Source: Brienomyrus brachyistius
Lineage: Eukaryota; Chordata; Actinopteri; Osteoglossiformes; Mormyridae
NCBI RefSeq assembly: GCF_023856365.1
Contig: NW_026042702.1
Span: forward strand, 1 to 64,000
Reading direction: 5' to 3'
Length of the DNA: 64,000 nt
The notes beneath the pieces were generated by a model that made no database searches, was not told the origin of the DNA, and worked only from the letters and a program-made list of their open reading frames with translations. The translations under genes were made by a program, and so were the position numbers. The stretch's first letter is position 1, and each line of letters begins with the position of its first letter. Shown here piece by piece: positions 11,461 to 23,328 of the stretch.

Positions 11461-11812
11461 GGCGGCATGGTGGTGCAGTGGTTAGCACTGTTGCCTCACA
11501 CCTCTGGGACCCAGGTTCGAGTCTTCGCCTGGGTCACATGTGTGTGGAGTTTGCATGTTCTCCCCATGTCATCGTGGGGTTTCCTCCGGGTACTCTGGTT
11601 TCCCCCCACAGTCCAAAAACATGCTGAGGCTAATTGGAGTCGCTAAATTGCCCATAGGTGTGCCTGTGTGAGTGAATGGTGTGTGAGTGTGCCCTGCGAT
11701 GGGCTGGCCCCCCATCCTGGGTTGTTCCCAGCCTCGTGCCCATTGCTTCCGGGATAGGCTCCGGACCCCCCGCGACCCGATAGGATAAGCGGTTTGGAAA
11801 ATGGATGGATGG
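11461..11812 (+). repeat. V-SINE/DANA-mermaid-like SINE, full length
   Basis: tRNA-derived head with A box 'TGGTGCAGTGGTTAGCAC' and B box 'GGTTCGAGTCT', then the strongly conserved fish domain (11540-11640, around 'GTTTGCATGTTCTCCCC'), and a (GGAT)n tail. A 14-base target duplication with one mismatch, ATAAATGGATGTAG (11446-11459) / ATAAATAGATGTAG (11813-11826), marks a complete retroposed copy. Confidence 0.85.
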
Positions 11813-12183
11813 ATAAATAGATGTAGAGAAGAAACATGTTTACAATTCAAAGTATATTAGAGATGCTGTAAGTATGTATGTGAAGGGTTCAATGGGGCTA
11901 ATCCCACAATGATTAAAAACAATTTGACAAATTCAAATAACAGGCTGAGAAGGATGTTCAGCTTCAGCCACCGGCTCTCGTTTTTGACAGTGGGGTGTAA
12001 TTTTGCCGGTTCTTTCCTTTCTTCTGTTTCCCATACGTTGTTTGCAGAGGCCCCTTCACCACATCGCCATGTGATGTGGACACCTTCACACTGCCTGCTT
12101 CTAGATCATTTATGTTGAGGTGTTCCACTTTAGTTTCAGCAATGTGTAAATTAACATCATTCAGCTGGAATTCATCGTCTACA

Positions 12184-12420
12184 ACTTCTAATAATAATAA
12201 TAATAATCAATACTTTATTAATCCCTGTGGGGATATTGCGTTTTTTGTGTCTCCCTCAACATGCCCTTTGTGGAGTAAGTTGTCTGTGAAGGGCAGCTAC
12301 CTGTTGGGGCGTCTAGGGAGCTGGGGGGAATTAAGGGCCTTGCTCGAGGACCCGCAGACGTGCTGAGGCTGGGTTTGAACCGGTGACCTTCCGATTACAG
12401 GCACAAGGACTTGGTCTATG
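12184..12420 (-). repeat. tRNA-derived SINE, minus strand
   Basis: Begins with the (AAT)n tail and 'ACTTTATTAATCCCTGTGG', and ends with a B-box complement 'TTTGAACCGGTGACC'. Read on the minus strand it runs head to tail. The same family leaves fragments at about 530-690, and its tail style recurs in the 39-43 kb array. Confidence 0.6.
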
Positions 12421-14520
12421 TATTGACCCCTGCCCCCCAACTGTGTATGAGTAGCATTTATGGTGTTTCTTGAATGTGAGCTAGTACATAAACCAGCTAG
12501 TACCCACCCTTGCAAAAATACTCTAGAGTTCCGTCATACACATTCTTTTATTTTCTTGCATTGTCCGTTTTTGTTCATAGTCTGTAATTTTCCGAATAAC
12601 GGCAATTTCAGATAACTACTGGAACTATGAATTCCGGAGGGGAGAATATATTCATGCAAGTTCCATTACATGCTATAGATATATTGATCTGATACCTTTC
12701 TTTATCAGACTGTTACTGTACCACTGTTAAAAACCACAGATATTTTATTCTGATTGTATGCATTTCCTTATTAGGGCACATTAGTTAGTTCTTTTAAAAA
12801 ATCAGTTTATTCTGACATCGTAAATTTCCTGATCAGAGTTTACCCTCTTTAAAATGACAGGGTTACACTTGTGCCATTTAATTTCCGTAATCTGTGGCAG
12901 TCAGTGACAATGACTTATTTACTACCAAACAGCACTGAGATTGAGTAGAGTGAGGGGCTTAGGGCGTATTACGGAAGAATAAAAGCTGAGTCCTGTATCC
13001 AGGCGAGATGCGTAGCTGACAGGCTGATGAACGTTTCAAACTCTTACCTCCACCGTACTGACAGGAACGGCGAGCAGCTGTGGCGTCATGGCATCAAACT
13101 TCTGTTTCTCCAGGCAAGAAAACAACCAAGACCAGCCTTAATAATCTAAACACTTTGAAGACTGATATAAATGGTAAATATGAGGCGTGAATACCATCCA
13201 ACACTACCAGTTACTCAGTGAATACTCAGTCATGCAGAAATATAATCTAAAGTTATAATTATGGGGACATGTGGCCATCCACTGCAGGTGACAATGTCCT
13301 AAACTCTTTCATACTTAAAGAACGCTTACAGTTATTACTTTGTAAGGATGCATAGAACTCCAGTTCAGTATATTTATGGAATATATACAGCAGCAACTAC
13401 TTTATGGTCATTTATTAAGTAACAGACTTATTTTCTACCTGCGGGATCTTATAATTATGCTGAAATAAAAATGTAACTTACAGCGTAAAAACATGGAATC
13501 CAGTCCAAAATTTATTTAGTTTGACATGTGATCAAAATTCAGAGTAAACTAATACATGATAGCATGCATGCAAAAGATCAAGGGCAGAACAGGGGCTGTG
13601 AACCCAGTCTGCATTAAAATGGAATTAACCATCTCTCTCAATATAAAATCGGGATAATTATTCTCTTCAGAGGCATCCATAGAATAGTGTATCCATCCCC
13701 TCACTCCTGTGTATAGAGGCATATCCTAAGGCTCCGGCAACAAATTTCAGCTCAACAACAGCATCAATAATTTTACAGCTAGTTTTAAAACTTGCTTTAA
13801 CATACAGTGATTGCAGAAAATGATAAACAAATTAGGTAATATTAATTAAATCATTAAAATGTGCAGAAAAGGTTTTGAAGTTTACATCACGATAAATGAG
13901 AACTACACGTGATTACTAATTACTGTTAACTAATTTGCTGTCTGGACTTTTTACAGTGAGGGGGGAAAAGTCATTATATGTCAGGATGCCAGTCAGTGGC
14001 ACAGACACAAGTTGGCCAGCTGGCCTATTCATTCAGCACCAGCCCATCAAGTAGAGAATTTATTTACGTAGTTTTAAGTGGACAGATTTCTGACTAATTT
14101 TCAAGCATGTGCAACAAGTAATGACAGATATTGACGTTAGTTTCACACATTCAAAAATATTCAGTAACTGCGTTGCTTGTGACATTTGCGTTTGGTTTAT
14201 ACTTTCATAAGGTGTTCGAATTTTTAACCAATATGTTTTGTTTTGCCATTTCCAAATATATGTGTTATTCTAACATCCGGAATACGGCACGTATGGTAGA
14301 TGTTCATGGACGTGGATGGTACTCACACAAAGGATGTGAGGACCGACTTCAAATAGCATATCTCGGGGGGGCCAATAGTACTATTGGCACACGTTTCCCT
14401 TCGTATCAAAACATGGGTTAGTATGACGTGTTCGTAGTGAGCATATATATCCTCTATCAGTTTTATCACAATCTCGTATATCATACCTTTTGTTAGTATA
14501 GGTATCTAGCTATTCTCCCT
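12421..14520. other. Gene-free stretch, about 2.1 kb
   Basis: No coding content, splice-supported exon or structured repeat that I can support. Open frames (for example 14131-14421) are hydrophobic low-complexity readings of AT-rich DNA. Confidence 0.4.
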
Positions 14521-15600
14521 TTACCTGTAGAGTCCATTAATCACGGCGGGGGTTGCGGAAAATAAGGAGGACGCTATAGCGGATCAGTCCAATATTTATC
14601 TTCTCCGTCAACTCCGGGAGAGAGAGCAACAGGACAGAGACAAAAAAAATCCAAAATCGAGGTAGTGAAAACAGACAGGTGGTCAGGCGATCGGCATCGG
14701 CAGTGAGAGGGCTAGGCTATAAGCGAAGGGCGGAAGAGGCAGAACAGAGGTGGAGACAGGTCAGGGAATAAACGCTGGAACTTAGCACGGAGGGCTGAAG
14801 ACCGGCAGGTGTGCCAAACACGAATAAAAAGGCTCGCCGATTACCCCGACGGGCATCAGCTGGTAGAGGAGGGCAAACGGTAACCGGTCCTGCCGGTTCT
14901 CGGGACAGGTGTAGAAGCGCTACGGCCGCTGCTCAACTCCCTCCTAGGGAAACCAGCGGGGGTGTGGCAGGGGAGTCCCGCGTGACATCATAGGGGCTTC
15001 CCCTGGGCGATCCACGACACCATTATGCCCCTCCAGCTATTATGGACAACCCGTGGAATCTACATTGAGCTTGGTGTGTAGCTACATTATACATTCCCCC
15101 ATGCCCAGTGCATAAAGTATCATTACACTGAGGTATTTCAGGCTTTAGATGTAACCACATAGTAGAACTAATACTCCACAGTTGCTTCCATGCACTATGA
15201 TTAGATGTCAATAACATTCGTTGAACATTATTTCGTTGTATTTTGGCATTTAACATAGCCATAGTACATGCAGTCCAATTCATCCATCGAGTTCGGTCAC
15301 AGCCACTTGAGGGGGCACTCCGGCAGACGCAAGGATGTTCTTCCCCCTATAACACCCCCTGCAGAAGTACATCTCACTTCCATTAGTAGGGGCCAGTTCA
15401 GCATGGTTGGTTTGCTGGACAGGTGAAGTTGTCTTGCTGTCGATCTTGTATGCTGCTTCTCCATCCAATCCTAAAAGTGGAAGTGTGCTCCAGCTCGGTC
15501 ATTGGGACTGTATCATAGCCGAAGGCTGTCAGCAGCATTGGCCACGCCGTCCACCAGGGCCATTGCGCCATCCTTCACGCATAAAGAAGAACTGACATCC
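14521..15600. other. GC-rich unclassified segment with degenerate minus frames
   Basis: 14530-15020 is distinctly more GC-rich than its surroundings and carries phrases ('AAAATCCAAAATCGAGGT', 'GGTGTGGCAGGGGAGTC') of the kind found in fish LTR or Gypsy-type repeats. On the minus strand 15023-15283 and 15280-15468 form adjacent frames related by a frameshift and rich in Cys, Trp and Asn ('CRGCYRGKN'). I do not recognise the protein; a decayed retroelement gene is possible. Unproven. Confidence 0.25.
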
Positions 15601-16417
15601 ACATTACTGTAGTTTTCTCATAAATAACATTTATTAGCTGGGATACGTCACCAACTTTCGGCGCCTGGCTTCATAACGGCCACAGTGTTATCTTGTCCCA
15701 CTGTTTCTATAAGGAAACATTCCAATTATTCCTTTTTCTGGATCTATTTTTATAAATGAATTGTGAAGGAAAAGGAAAATATGCAAAGGAGGCCAAACTA
15801 ACACTGCAATCTGGAGTAATGTATTTTATTCTTTTTATAATAATGGATGAAGTTTAGCTTCCTTACACTCTCTCTGTACCTCTGTTTCTAATGCGGGTTT
15901 ACGTGAAGAGTTGTACTGTATTTAATCTAACTACAGCTAGATCAGTACCAGAGATAAAAACACTGGATGTCGCGTTGAATACAGCCGTCTTTGGGAGCGA
16001 ATGCGTCAACAGAGCCGCCATCTTGGGACGGGGTAGAGCTCCTTTTAAATGAATGAACGTCTATCAGGGACAAGCTGGCATTCAGAAATAAAGAACCATA
16101 AATGGGCAAATTTGAGAAGCGATTTTTATTGTCTTGGTTCATTATAAATGTCAGACATGTATTTACGACCGAGCCACGAGTAAATCGACAGGGAAGCGGT
16201 TTTTCTTAACACAGCCTACTTTTATGTTCAAAATGTAATGCGCATATAGGTATTTTTTCATTCTTCCAATCGAAATAAACATACACTACTCTCCTACTAC
16301 GTGCAGAACAATGCAAATACAAAACACCACAAAAAAGGCCAGCAATGTTAGCTGAAAGACCCTGGTAATCTCCATGATAAATCCCATTGTGTTACCACTC
16401 ATGCATTTACATTAATG
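15601..16417. other. Gene-free stretch
   Basis: No recognised content. Confidence 0.35.
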
Positions 16418-17114
16418 CAGGCCGGCTCGTGGCATTGGCAATATAGGCAATGGGCCAAGGGCGCCATTCATCCAGGGGGCGCCACAAACGGAGGAAGAAA
16501 AAAGTGTAACATTCCACTATTCTTAAAGCTAGTTGGTATTAATGTGTCTTAATATGAAAAGAACAAGCCCACATGAATTTACCTGCTAAACAAAGCCTAT
16601 TAAGTAGTAATAATAATAATGATGATGATGACGATGATGATGATACATAACTTTCCTATGAGCCCCCCCCCCCTTGTAACCTCCCTCAATAACGAACACA
16701 AGTTGATCTCTGATCACGGGCATTTATTCACATATCTATCCGGTCGAGCATGCCGTGAGAACTAGATAAAATAAAGCACATACATCAAAAAATGAATAAG
16801 TAAAAACACAGGCAATTTCCTAAAAATAACCAAACACAAACAAATAGGCTACAGCTCGCTCACGCCATTAACTTATGACTGCAGCTCATACAGTAACTCC
16901 AATATCCATGAATATTGACATTATAACTTAAAACACTTTCTCAGCCGCATAACAAATGCTGCACTTATAACTGAGCAAAACAAAAATGTTACCAGCAAAA
17001 CTGACCAGACCTCAACCCAAACGCAACATTAGTTCCGCTATAGTTTCCCTACGCCTGGGGGGGCGCCGGCGCTGATGCTCGCCTAGGGCGCCTCATCGGC
17101 TAGGACCGTTACTG
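16418..17114. mobile_element. Non-autonomous hAT-like element
   Basis: Both ends carry inverted 'CTAGGGCGCC'-like sequence: left 'CAGGCCGGCTCGTGGC' running into 'CAAGGGCGCCATT', right '...GCCTAGGGCGCCTCATCGG' ending 'GGACCGTTACTG'. Eight-base flanks CATTAATG (left) and CATTTAAG (right) look like an eroded hAT target duplication. The interior has a (GAT)n run (16617-16645) and no transposase. The terminal repeats are imperfect, so the family is inferred. Confidence 0.5.
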
Positions 17115-17225
17115 CATTTAAGCATTTGGCAGACGCCTTTATCCAAAGCAACGGGCATTTGTATAGACTTGTAGAGAACTATAGACAATGAACTGTACAC
17201 AATACATTTTCCAGACAAAGAAAAT
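17115..17225 (-). repeat. SINE/L2-type 3' tail
   Basis: 'CATTTGGCAGACGCCTTTATCCAAAGC' type sequence, read on the minus strand, is the common 3' tail shared by many fish SINEs and L2 LINEs. The head is missing. Confidence 0.5.
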
Positions 17226-17468
17226 ACTTTATTTTTTTTTACATTTAATATGAAAGATGAACATCCGTTTACCTGCTTTTTGGAAAAATAACTATAGACA
17301 GGGCAGGTCCATACACACAGGCATCTTGTGTATATTTGTCAAGAACTATAGCCAATGAACTGCAATATATACTGGTGTCAGTACAGAAGCTGTGTCTTTC
17401 CTGTGACGTGGGGGTGGGAAGACAGAGGCTCTGTGTCTAGTATTTAGTATCCTTGTAACAATACTATT

Positions 17469-18170
17469 TTACACAGTTTCTTTCTCAAACTGCTGCTCTG
17501 TAGTTGGAGAGTATGTACTTTTGCCACATGGTCTTCTCTCAACTTGTGAAAGCAAGACAAGTGAAATTAAATTGAAATGATGGTTGCCAATGCCATCTTG
17601 AGTTTCAGCAATGTGATCACAACGATTAAATATATCCTGAAAACCTACATCTGCTTTCACAACCCTATTCAACAGAGACTGGATGTTGGAGGCCTGTCTG
17701 ATGCACTGCTCAGCTGAGCCAATCACCTTTACTGTACCATGGCTTAGTATCAGCAGGCCTCCATTGTTACGCAAGGTCAGCAGATGATAGTTCTGACGAG
17801 ACGTGAAGGCACGGCTGTACTAACCAAGCTACTGCAGCACATCACACTTCAGCTTCTTCACGACCTGCCTAACAACAAAACCTGTGATATACACCAGAGC
17901 ATTCTCAGTTAGGGCTCCAAAGCTGGCTGGCAAGTAGCTATGGTCTAACACAACACCAGTGACTTGCTCAAAAGGAGAGGACCCTCTTGTGTCCCTGTCC
18001 TTTGGCATGGCTTTGAACAGCAGAAATGCCCATGTTGCTTACATCAAAAGCTTTCTTGCATATCTTGCAGTATGCCCGATGTACATTATCTGTCACATGC
18101 CCTATCCAGTACCTGAACTCAGGATTTATCGTCCATTCCACCTTAAACGTACACCTCCTTCACATGATTC
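17469..18170 (-). pseudogene. BED-finger transposase-like relic
   Basis: On the minus strand, about 18160-17990 encodes 'RAYCKICKKAFDVSNMG' then 'SHAKGQGHKR', a BED-type zinc finger (C-x2-C...H-x4-H), preceded by 'RYWIGH'. After a disturbed stretch, 17774-17469 encodes 'RNNGGLLILSHGTVKVIGSA', a motif I associate with the C-terminal part of P-element/THAP9-like transposases. The two halves may be from different elements or one fused family. Stops separate them, so nothing is intact. BED-finger part is fairly secure, the second assignment is weak. Confidence 0.45.
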
Positions 18171-19299
18171 TGCTCTCCCTCACTTCTGTAATTAGAAACA
18201 CATTCTCTAAATTAACCATTATAGGCTACTATTTTCCTGCAACACTGCCTATTAGTGTCAAAGATATTAAATACAGTAATGCACAAAAATGTAGGCTAAA
18301 CAGAAATACTGATCCAATACAGATTTTCTGTAGGCTAACTGTGGTAAACTGAATGTGAAAGCATACCCATATAATTCCTCTAGAGGGAGCTAATGTTCTG
18401 GGGAATAATGGAAGCTAGCTAGAACAAGAAGTTGAGCCAGAAGCCGTTAAGCCTGTTTGTAGTAGTGCAAATAAACGGCACAAGCCAAGTAATATTTATT
18501 GTGTGGTGATTACTGGGCTTGAAGGATATCACAGGAACCTACACAAACACACAAACACAGGCATTTAGATGTAGGCTTCAAGTAGCCTAAGCTCAATTTG
18601 TTTTTAAATGAAAGAGCTCTAAGTCTAATCATTTTTAAGACTGTTATCGTCTTTGTGCTGTTTCAGATTTGGTTCACTGAATTTATTTGCTTAACAGTGG
18701 GACCACGTAGGCCTCCAAAATGATTTTAGATCGATTACCGTCATTGACAATTAGCACTATGCTAACACCTAATGGGAACTGCCATTAACAGGCTAACAGA
18801 AATTAGCATCGCCAATTTACTTGACATGTTTAACATGCGGCCTGGGTCCACATCAGATGGTATGAAGTAACAAAACTATCAGTTGCACCATATGCACTGT
18901 GGTCATACTTACAGTCATGAACTTGAGAAATTTCAATTGATGAACTGATATCCTTTTGTTCTCCTGTCAGCTACTAACAAGCTAGAGCAACGAGAGTCAA
19001 AATATGATAGGTCGCATTAAGTTGATGTCATTGTCCAAGGTATGCATAATGAAAACGAAGCGGCGGCCATTTTACTGGGGTGCGAGAGACAAGAGCAGCA
19101 AGAAAACTGGAGAAAAACTGAGTAGGGGCTATGCTGTAACAACGCGAGACCTCGACGAGAAGCACGGCAGTATTGAACACGGCGGTGCGCAGCTGACTGC
19201 AAAAAGGTTATCAATCGGATTCTTTCCACGCCAACTTATCTCTAGACAGCCTTAAAGGTAATCAAAATTCATTTCAGTTGTATCCATAAAAAAATTTAG
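18171..19299. other. Gene-free stretch, possible LINE 5' leader
   Basis: No host gene. The last ~250 bases ('GCGGCGGCCATTTTACTGG' near 19060) are more GC-rich and could be the 5' leader of the LINE that follows. Confidence 0.3.
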
Positions 19300-19369
19300 C
19301 ATCCTGGAGCACAGTGAAATTCTGAACAGTTTAGAAAATTGTATAGACGAGTACTTCGAGAGAATTGCT

Positions 19370-19826
19370 ATGCGGAAATCAGACAAAACACCGACCACTT
19401 CCACCTGTAAAAATAACTCGTCCTCCAAGAGAAGCCGCCCCGAGGACTCCCCAGAAGCGGCTTCTCGTAATACCAACGATGTGACAGACATTTTGGAGTC
19501 TATAGATATACGACTTTCCTGCTTAGAGGCGCGTCTGTCCCTAATGGAAATTCTCCATAAAGAGTTCCAGGCTTTGCGTGAGTCAGTGGAGTACAGCCAA
19601 CAACAGGTGGAATCACTTGCTGCAGAGAATGCGACCCTCGGGGAATCGGTAAAATCCCTCACAGATGGAATGATGCGCCTTTAGGAGGAAAATTAAAAAA
19701 TAAAATAAACTATCATTGACCTCCAGGCCTGCCGCATGACAGACAATTTAGTAATTTCAGGCATCCTGGAGAAAGCATATTTTAGCACTTTGAAATTGCT
19801 AAAATATAAAGTGCAATACAAATAAA

Positions 19827-19865
<39 letters not shown>

Positions 19866-20235
19866 AGTGAAAGAGTTCATTCTAACTCAGCTAAAACTCC
19901 CGGAGGACACAGTAAAAACCATCAGCTTCTATCGAGTTCACCACCTAGGAGTGAAGAGACCCGACGGACGCAGACCCAGACCAATATTGGCTAAATTCGA
20001 GCACTTTAAACAAAAAGAACTGGTTAAAAGCCTTGGCCGGGAATTAAAAGGAACAAACTTTAGCATCAACGACCAGTTTCCCAAGGAGATCCTGGAAAGA
20101 AGGAAGATCCTGTTCCCTATAAGGAAAAAATTCATCGACGGAGGCTCCCGTGCTGTCATCGCGGTCAACAAACTGTATGTCAGCGGATGGGTCTTTTGCC
20201 ACCGGACCCGGAGCCGTACAGCATCTTCCAAATAA
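19370..20235 (+). pseudogene. LINE ORF1 (coiled coil plus RNA-binding domain), broken
   Basis: 19370-19684 encodes a Ser/Lys-rich head, then heptad-like Leu/Ile spacing through residues 40-100 ('LESIDIRLSCLEARLSLME'), a trimerising coiled coil typical of L1 ORF1. 19867-20210 encodes 'RVHHLGVKRPDGRRPRPIL' and 'KFEHFKQKELV', the usual RRM/CTD region of fish L1 ORF1 (Transposase_22-like). The two are separated by a stop and a SINE-derived (ATT)n insertion. At about 20215 the frame runs into RT sequence. Confidence 0.65.
19760..19866 (+). repeat. SINE tail with (ATT)n inserted in LINE ORF1
   Basis: 'AAGTGCAATACAAATAAAATTT' style tail followed by about ten ATT units, flanked on both sides by ORF1 coding sequence. 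It is the 3' end of a retroposed SINE or L2. Confidence 0.55.
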
Positions 20236-22360
20236 TAAAGTCCCAGGTCCCGATGGTTTCCCAGCAGAATTCTACAAAGTATTTTGGCCAACGTTAGCAC
20301 CCGTTTTTATCAGAATGGTTACTCAAATTCAGAATGATCACTCGCTATCTCCAAACTTGAACTATTAGCCTGCTTCTGAAACCTGGTAAAGACCCAACGC
20401 TGACATCGAGCTACTGCCCAATCTTACTCATAGACGTAGATCTTAAAATAATTTGCCAAAGTCCTTGCCAAAAGATTAGAGAAAGTTAGTCCATTTCTTA
20501 TACATCCTGACCAAACAGGTTTTTATCAAGGGTAGACACTCAGCCAATAATACACGTAGACTATTGAATGTTATAGACTATTGCTCCATTAACAAATTAG
20601 AAACCACGGTTATATCTCTAGATGCAGAGAAAGCATTTGACAAAGTAAATTGTAAATTTCTATTTGCAGTTCTACATAAATTTGGATTTGGTTCATCCTT
20701 CATAAGCTGGATTAAAACACTATACAGCTCTCCAAATGAACGTATTAGGACAAATGAACTATTTTCTCGAAGCCTCCGTTTGCAGAGGGGCACCAGGCAG
20801 GGCTGCCCGCTCTCTCCCTCGCTTTTTGTTATCTTCATTGAGCCACTAGCAGCGGCGATTAGACAAAATTTACATATTAAAGGAATTCAAACAAAAAAAA
20901 AATAGACCATAAGATAAGCCTTTATGCAGTTGACGTATTACTCTTTCTTAGGAACTCACCAGCCTCTCTTCTTAAGACAATATCACTTATAGATAAGTTC
21001 TCATCTATATCAGACTACTCCGTCAACTGGAGCAGACCAACAGTTCTGCCTTGTAATTTCCAAAACACAACTGCTACTCTATTGCAGTCAGGTAACCTCA
21101 GATACTTAGGCATACATTTTTCCACCAGGCTCTCAGACTTGGTACAGATGAATGACATTCCAGTATTAAAAATGGTAGATTTCATGCGATGGAAAAATCT
21201 ACCTATATCACTCATGGGTAGAATTGCCACCATTAAAATGAAGATCCTGCCTAAAATCAATTACTTGTTCTCAATGATCCCTAATAAACCCTCTATTGCT
21301 TGGTTTATATCACTAGACACAAGCATCTCATCATTTTTATGGAAGAATAAACCATCGCGAATAAGATTAAAAACCCTACAAAATGCTAAAGGTGATGGTG
21401 GTCTAGAACTACCAAATTTCTATCACTACTTCTTAGCCAACAGATTGCAGTATGTATCAAATTGGATTAAATCAAGCCCAGTAGACAGTCCATGGCTGGA
21501 CTTAGAACAAGCAATCAGTGGAGAAGTAAAAAATCTCTGATCTACCCTTTATAAGTCCTAGCATGAAGCGTTATAACTGTTTTAAAAGCCTTAGTAACCT
21601 CATTGACAGCCTGGTGGGAATTTTTTAAAATAACCAGGTCTGCACTTAGCCCTGTAATCTAACACCCATTTGGAACAATCCAGATATTTGCCAAAAAAAG
21701 AAAGCATTGAACTTTCCTGTATGGCGTGATAAAGGGATTATAAATCTATAAATAGATGACTCAATTTCCCTCCCAACCTCAAAATGGGAGCAAGATCTAT
21801 CCATTGATCCCGAGCAAAACGTTTGGAATCAAATATGTTTAAACCCTTTCAAAATGACTAAAAGTCCCAACTTGCAACTTGTACAATACAAAACTCTCCA
21901 TTGAATACACTACACAGGACAAAGGATGTTCCAAATAGGCCTTAAACACTCAAACTTATGTACCCACTGCTCAGGTAACTTTGTGGAGAACTACAGTACA
22001 TGCATGCAATAAGGTCCTGCACACCGGTGCAGAAGTTCTGGCAGATGATATGTGAAGATCTATCAGTATGGTTTAATTGTCATATCCCAACCTCACCCAC
22101 ACTGTATATTTTAGGAGATGCAAGTGAATTAGATATGGAAGAAAATAAGGCACACATAATCCTTACTGCCTTAGGCATTGCAAAGAAAACTATCTTCATG
22201 AACAGGAAATCAAAAAATAATTTATGTATTACTCAGCATAGAAATTTACTGTTAGACCACTTAAGTATGGAGAGAATATCTGCTCCCATCCAAAATAAAC
22301 AATTATGTGAATTGGATTCTCTCTGGTCCACTCTCTCTCTGGGCCAATTCCATTATATGG
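20226..22360 (+). pseudogene. L1-like reverse transcriptase, broken
   Basis: Starts within the RT finger ('NNKVPGPDGFPAEFYK' at about 20230), continues with 'VISLDAEKAFDKVNCKFL' (20595) and '[14 protein letters not shown]' (20785), and reaches the region where YADD is expected (about 20925), where the sequence reads a decayed 'YAVDVLLF'-like string: the catalytic Asp pair is not intact. 21082-21540 and 22000-22340 encode the thumb and the C-terminal region ('SLMGRIATIKMKILPKINYL' motif). At least five frameshifts or stops. Confidence 0.7.
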
Positions 22361-22600
22361 GGGGGGTGGTCGGCTGTGGTCTCGTCTCCTCGGGATCCTG
22401 GCGGATGGTGGGGTTGGGCCCTCGAGCAATGGGCGTCTAGTGGCTTCTTGGGATGGCTGCCGTTTTATGATGTCTGGGTGTTTGCCCTGGCTGGGGGTGG
22501 TGGGGGGGAGCTTGGGCGGGTGCTAACTGGTGGTTATGGGGCGTGGGGTCTGGAGTGCTGGTGGTGACAGGGGCTGGCCCTGGGAGGGGCGGTTGACCTC

Positions 22601-23328
22601 TGTTACGTGCCGTAAGGTTTGGGGGGGATTGTCCTGATTGTTGTCCGGCTGCCTTCGTCTCCGCCTCCCGGACCTGGCCATGCCCCGAGCCTCGACGCTA
22701 CTTCCGCGTTTGTGAATTGAAAAGGCCGGCGCGGGAGAGTAGCGGCAGCTCTGCTCACAGTTGGTTGTTGCGCTATTGATTTGCTTGTGTTCTTTTGATT
22801 GATCGTGTATGACAGTTTTTGGTTTTCCGGTTTTCGTCTCTTGCCTTATCCCTCTGTACCTTTGCCTTTGGTTTTGACTGCTTTCTGGTTTGTGATCTAT
22901 TGCCTTCCTCCTGACTCCTCTCTTGCTTCGCCCCTCGGATACTGTGTTTCGGCTTTGGTGTTCTGTATGTCCGTTTCTGTTAAGTGCGTAGGGAGTGACG
23001 GCTGTTTTGTTTTGCGTACGTGTTGCTTATTCTGTGTTTTGGTTAGGGAGTTAGGATTAGTCTGTGTCATTTTCTTTTCATTTAGAATTAGCTTAGTTTG
23101 GGACGTGTTCGTTAGTGGGGTTTTGTTTATTGTTTTGGCGGTGTCACTCCCGAAGTCTGTTGCCCTATTGTGTGTGAAAGTCTTTGTGAATAAACATAAA
23201 AAAAATACAAAAAAAGATCCCTTTGTGTCCCGTGTTCCCTTTTCCCATACCCTGGTTGTCTCGTTTTCCCCTCTCCTTTCCCTTTACCTTTCTGGCGGTC
23301 CTCAACCCTAGACTGAGGATCGTAACAC
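22601..23328 (+). mobile_element. Solo LTR, Gypsy-like
   Basis: 728 bases bounded by perfect 7-base inverted ends TGTTACG ... CGTAACA (canonical TG...CA) and a 4-base target duplication CCTC (22597-22600 and 23329-23332). Inside, an AATAAA signal (23189) followed by A-rich sequence marks the plus orientation. No primer-binding site or internal genes flank it, so it is a solo LTR left by recombination. Fish Gypsy LTRs often begin TGTTACG; superfamily is inferred. It splits the 3' part of the L1-like LINE. Confidence 0.8.

Noticed and set aside
14131..14421. Hydrophobic 96-codon frame as a membrane protein
   Set aside because: AT-rich DNA, no splice context and no family resemblance.
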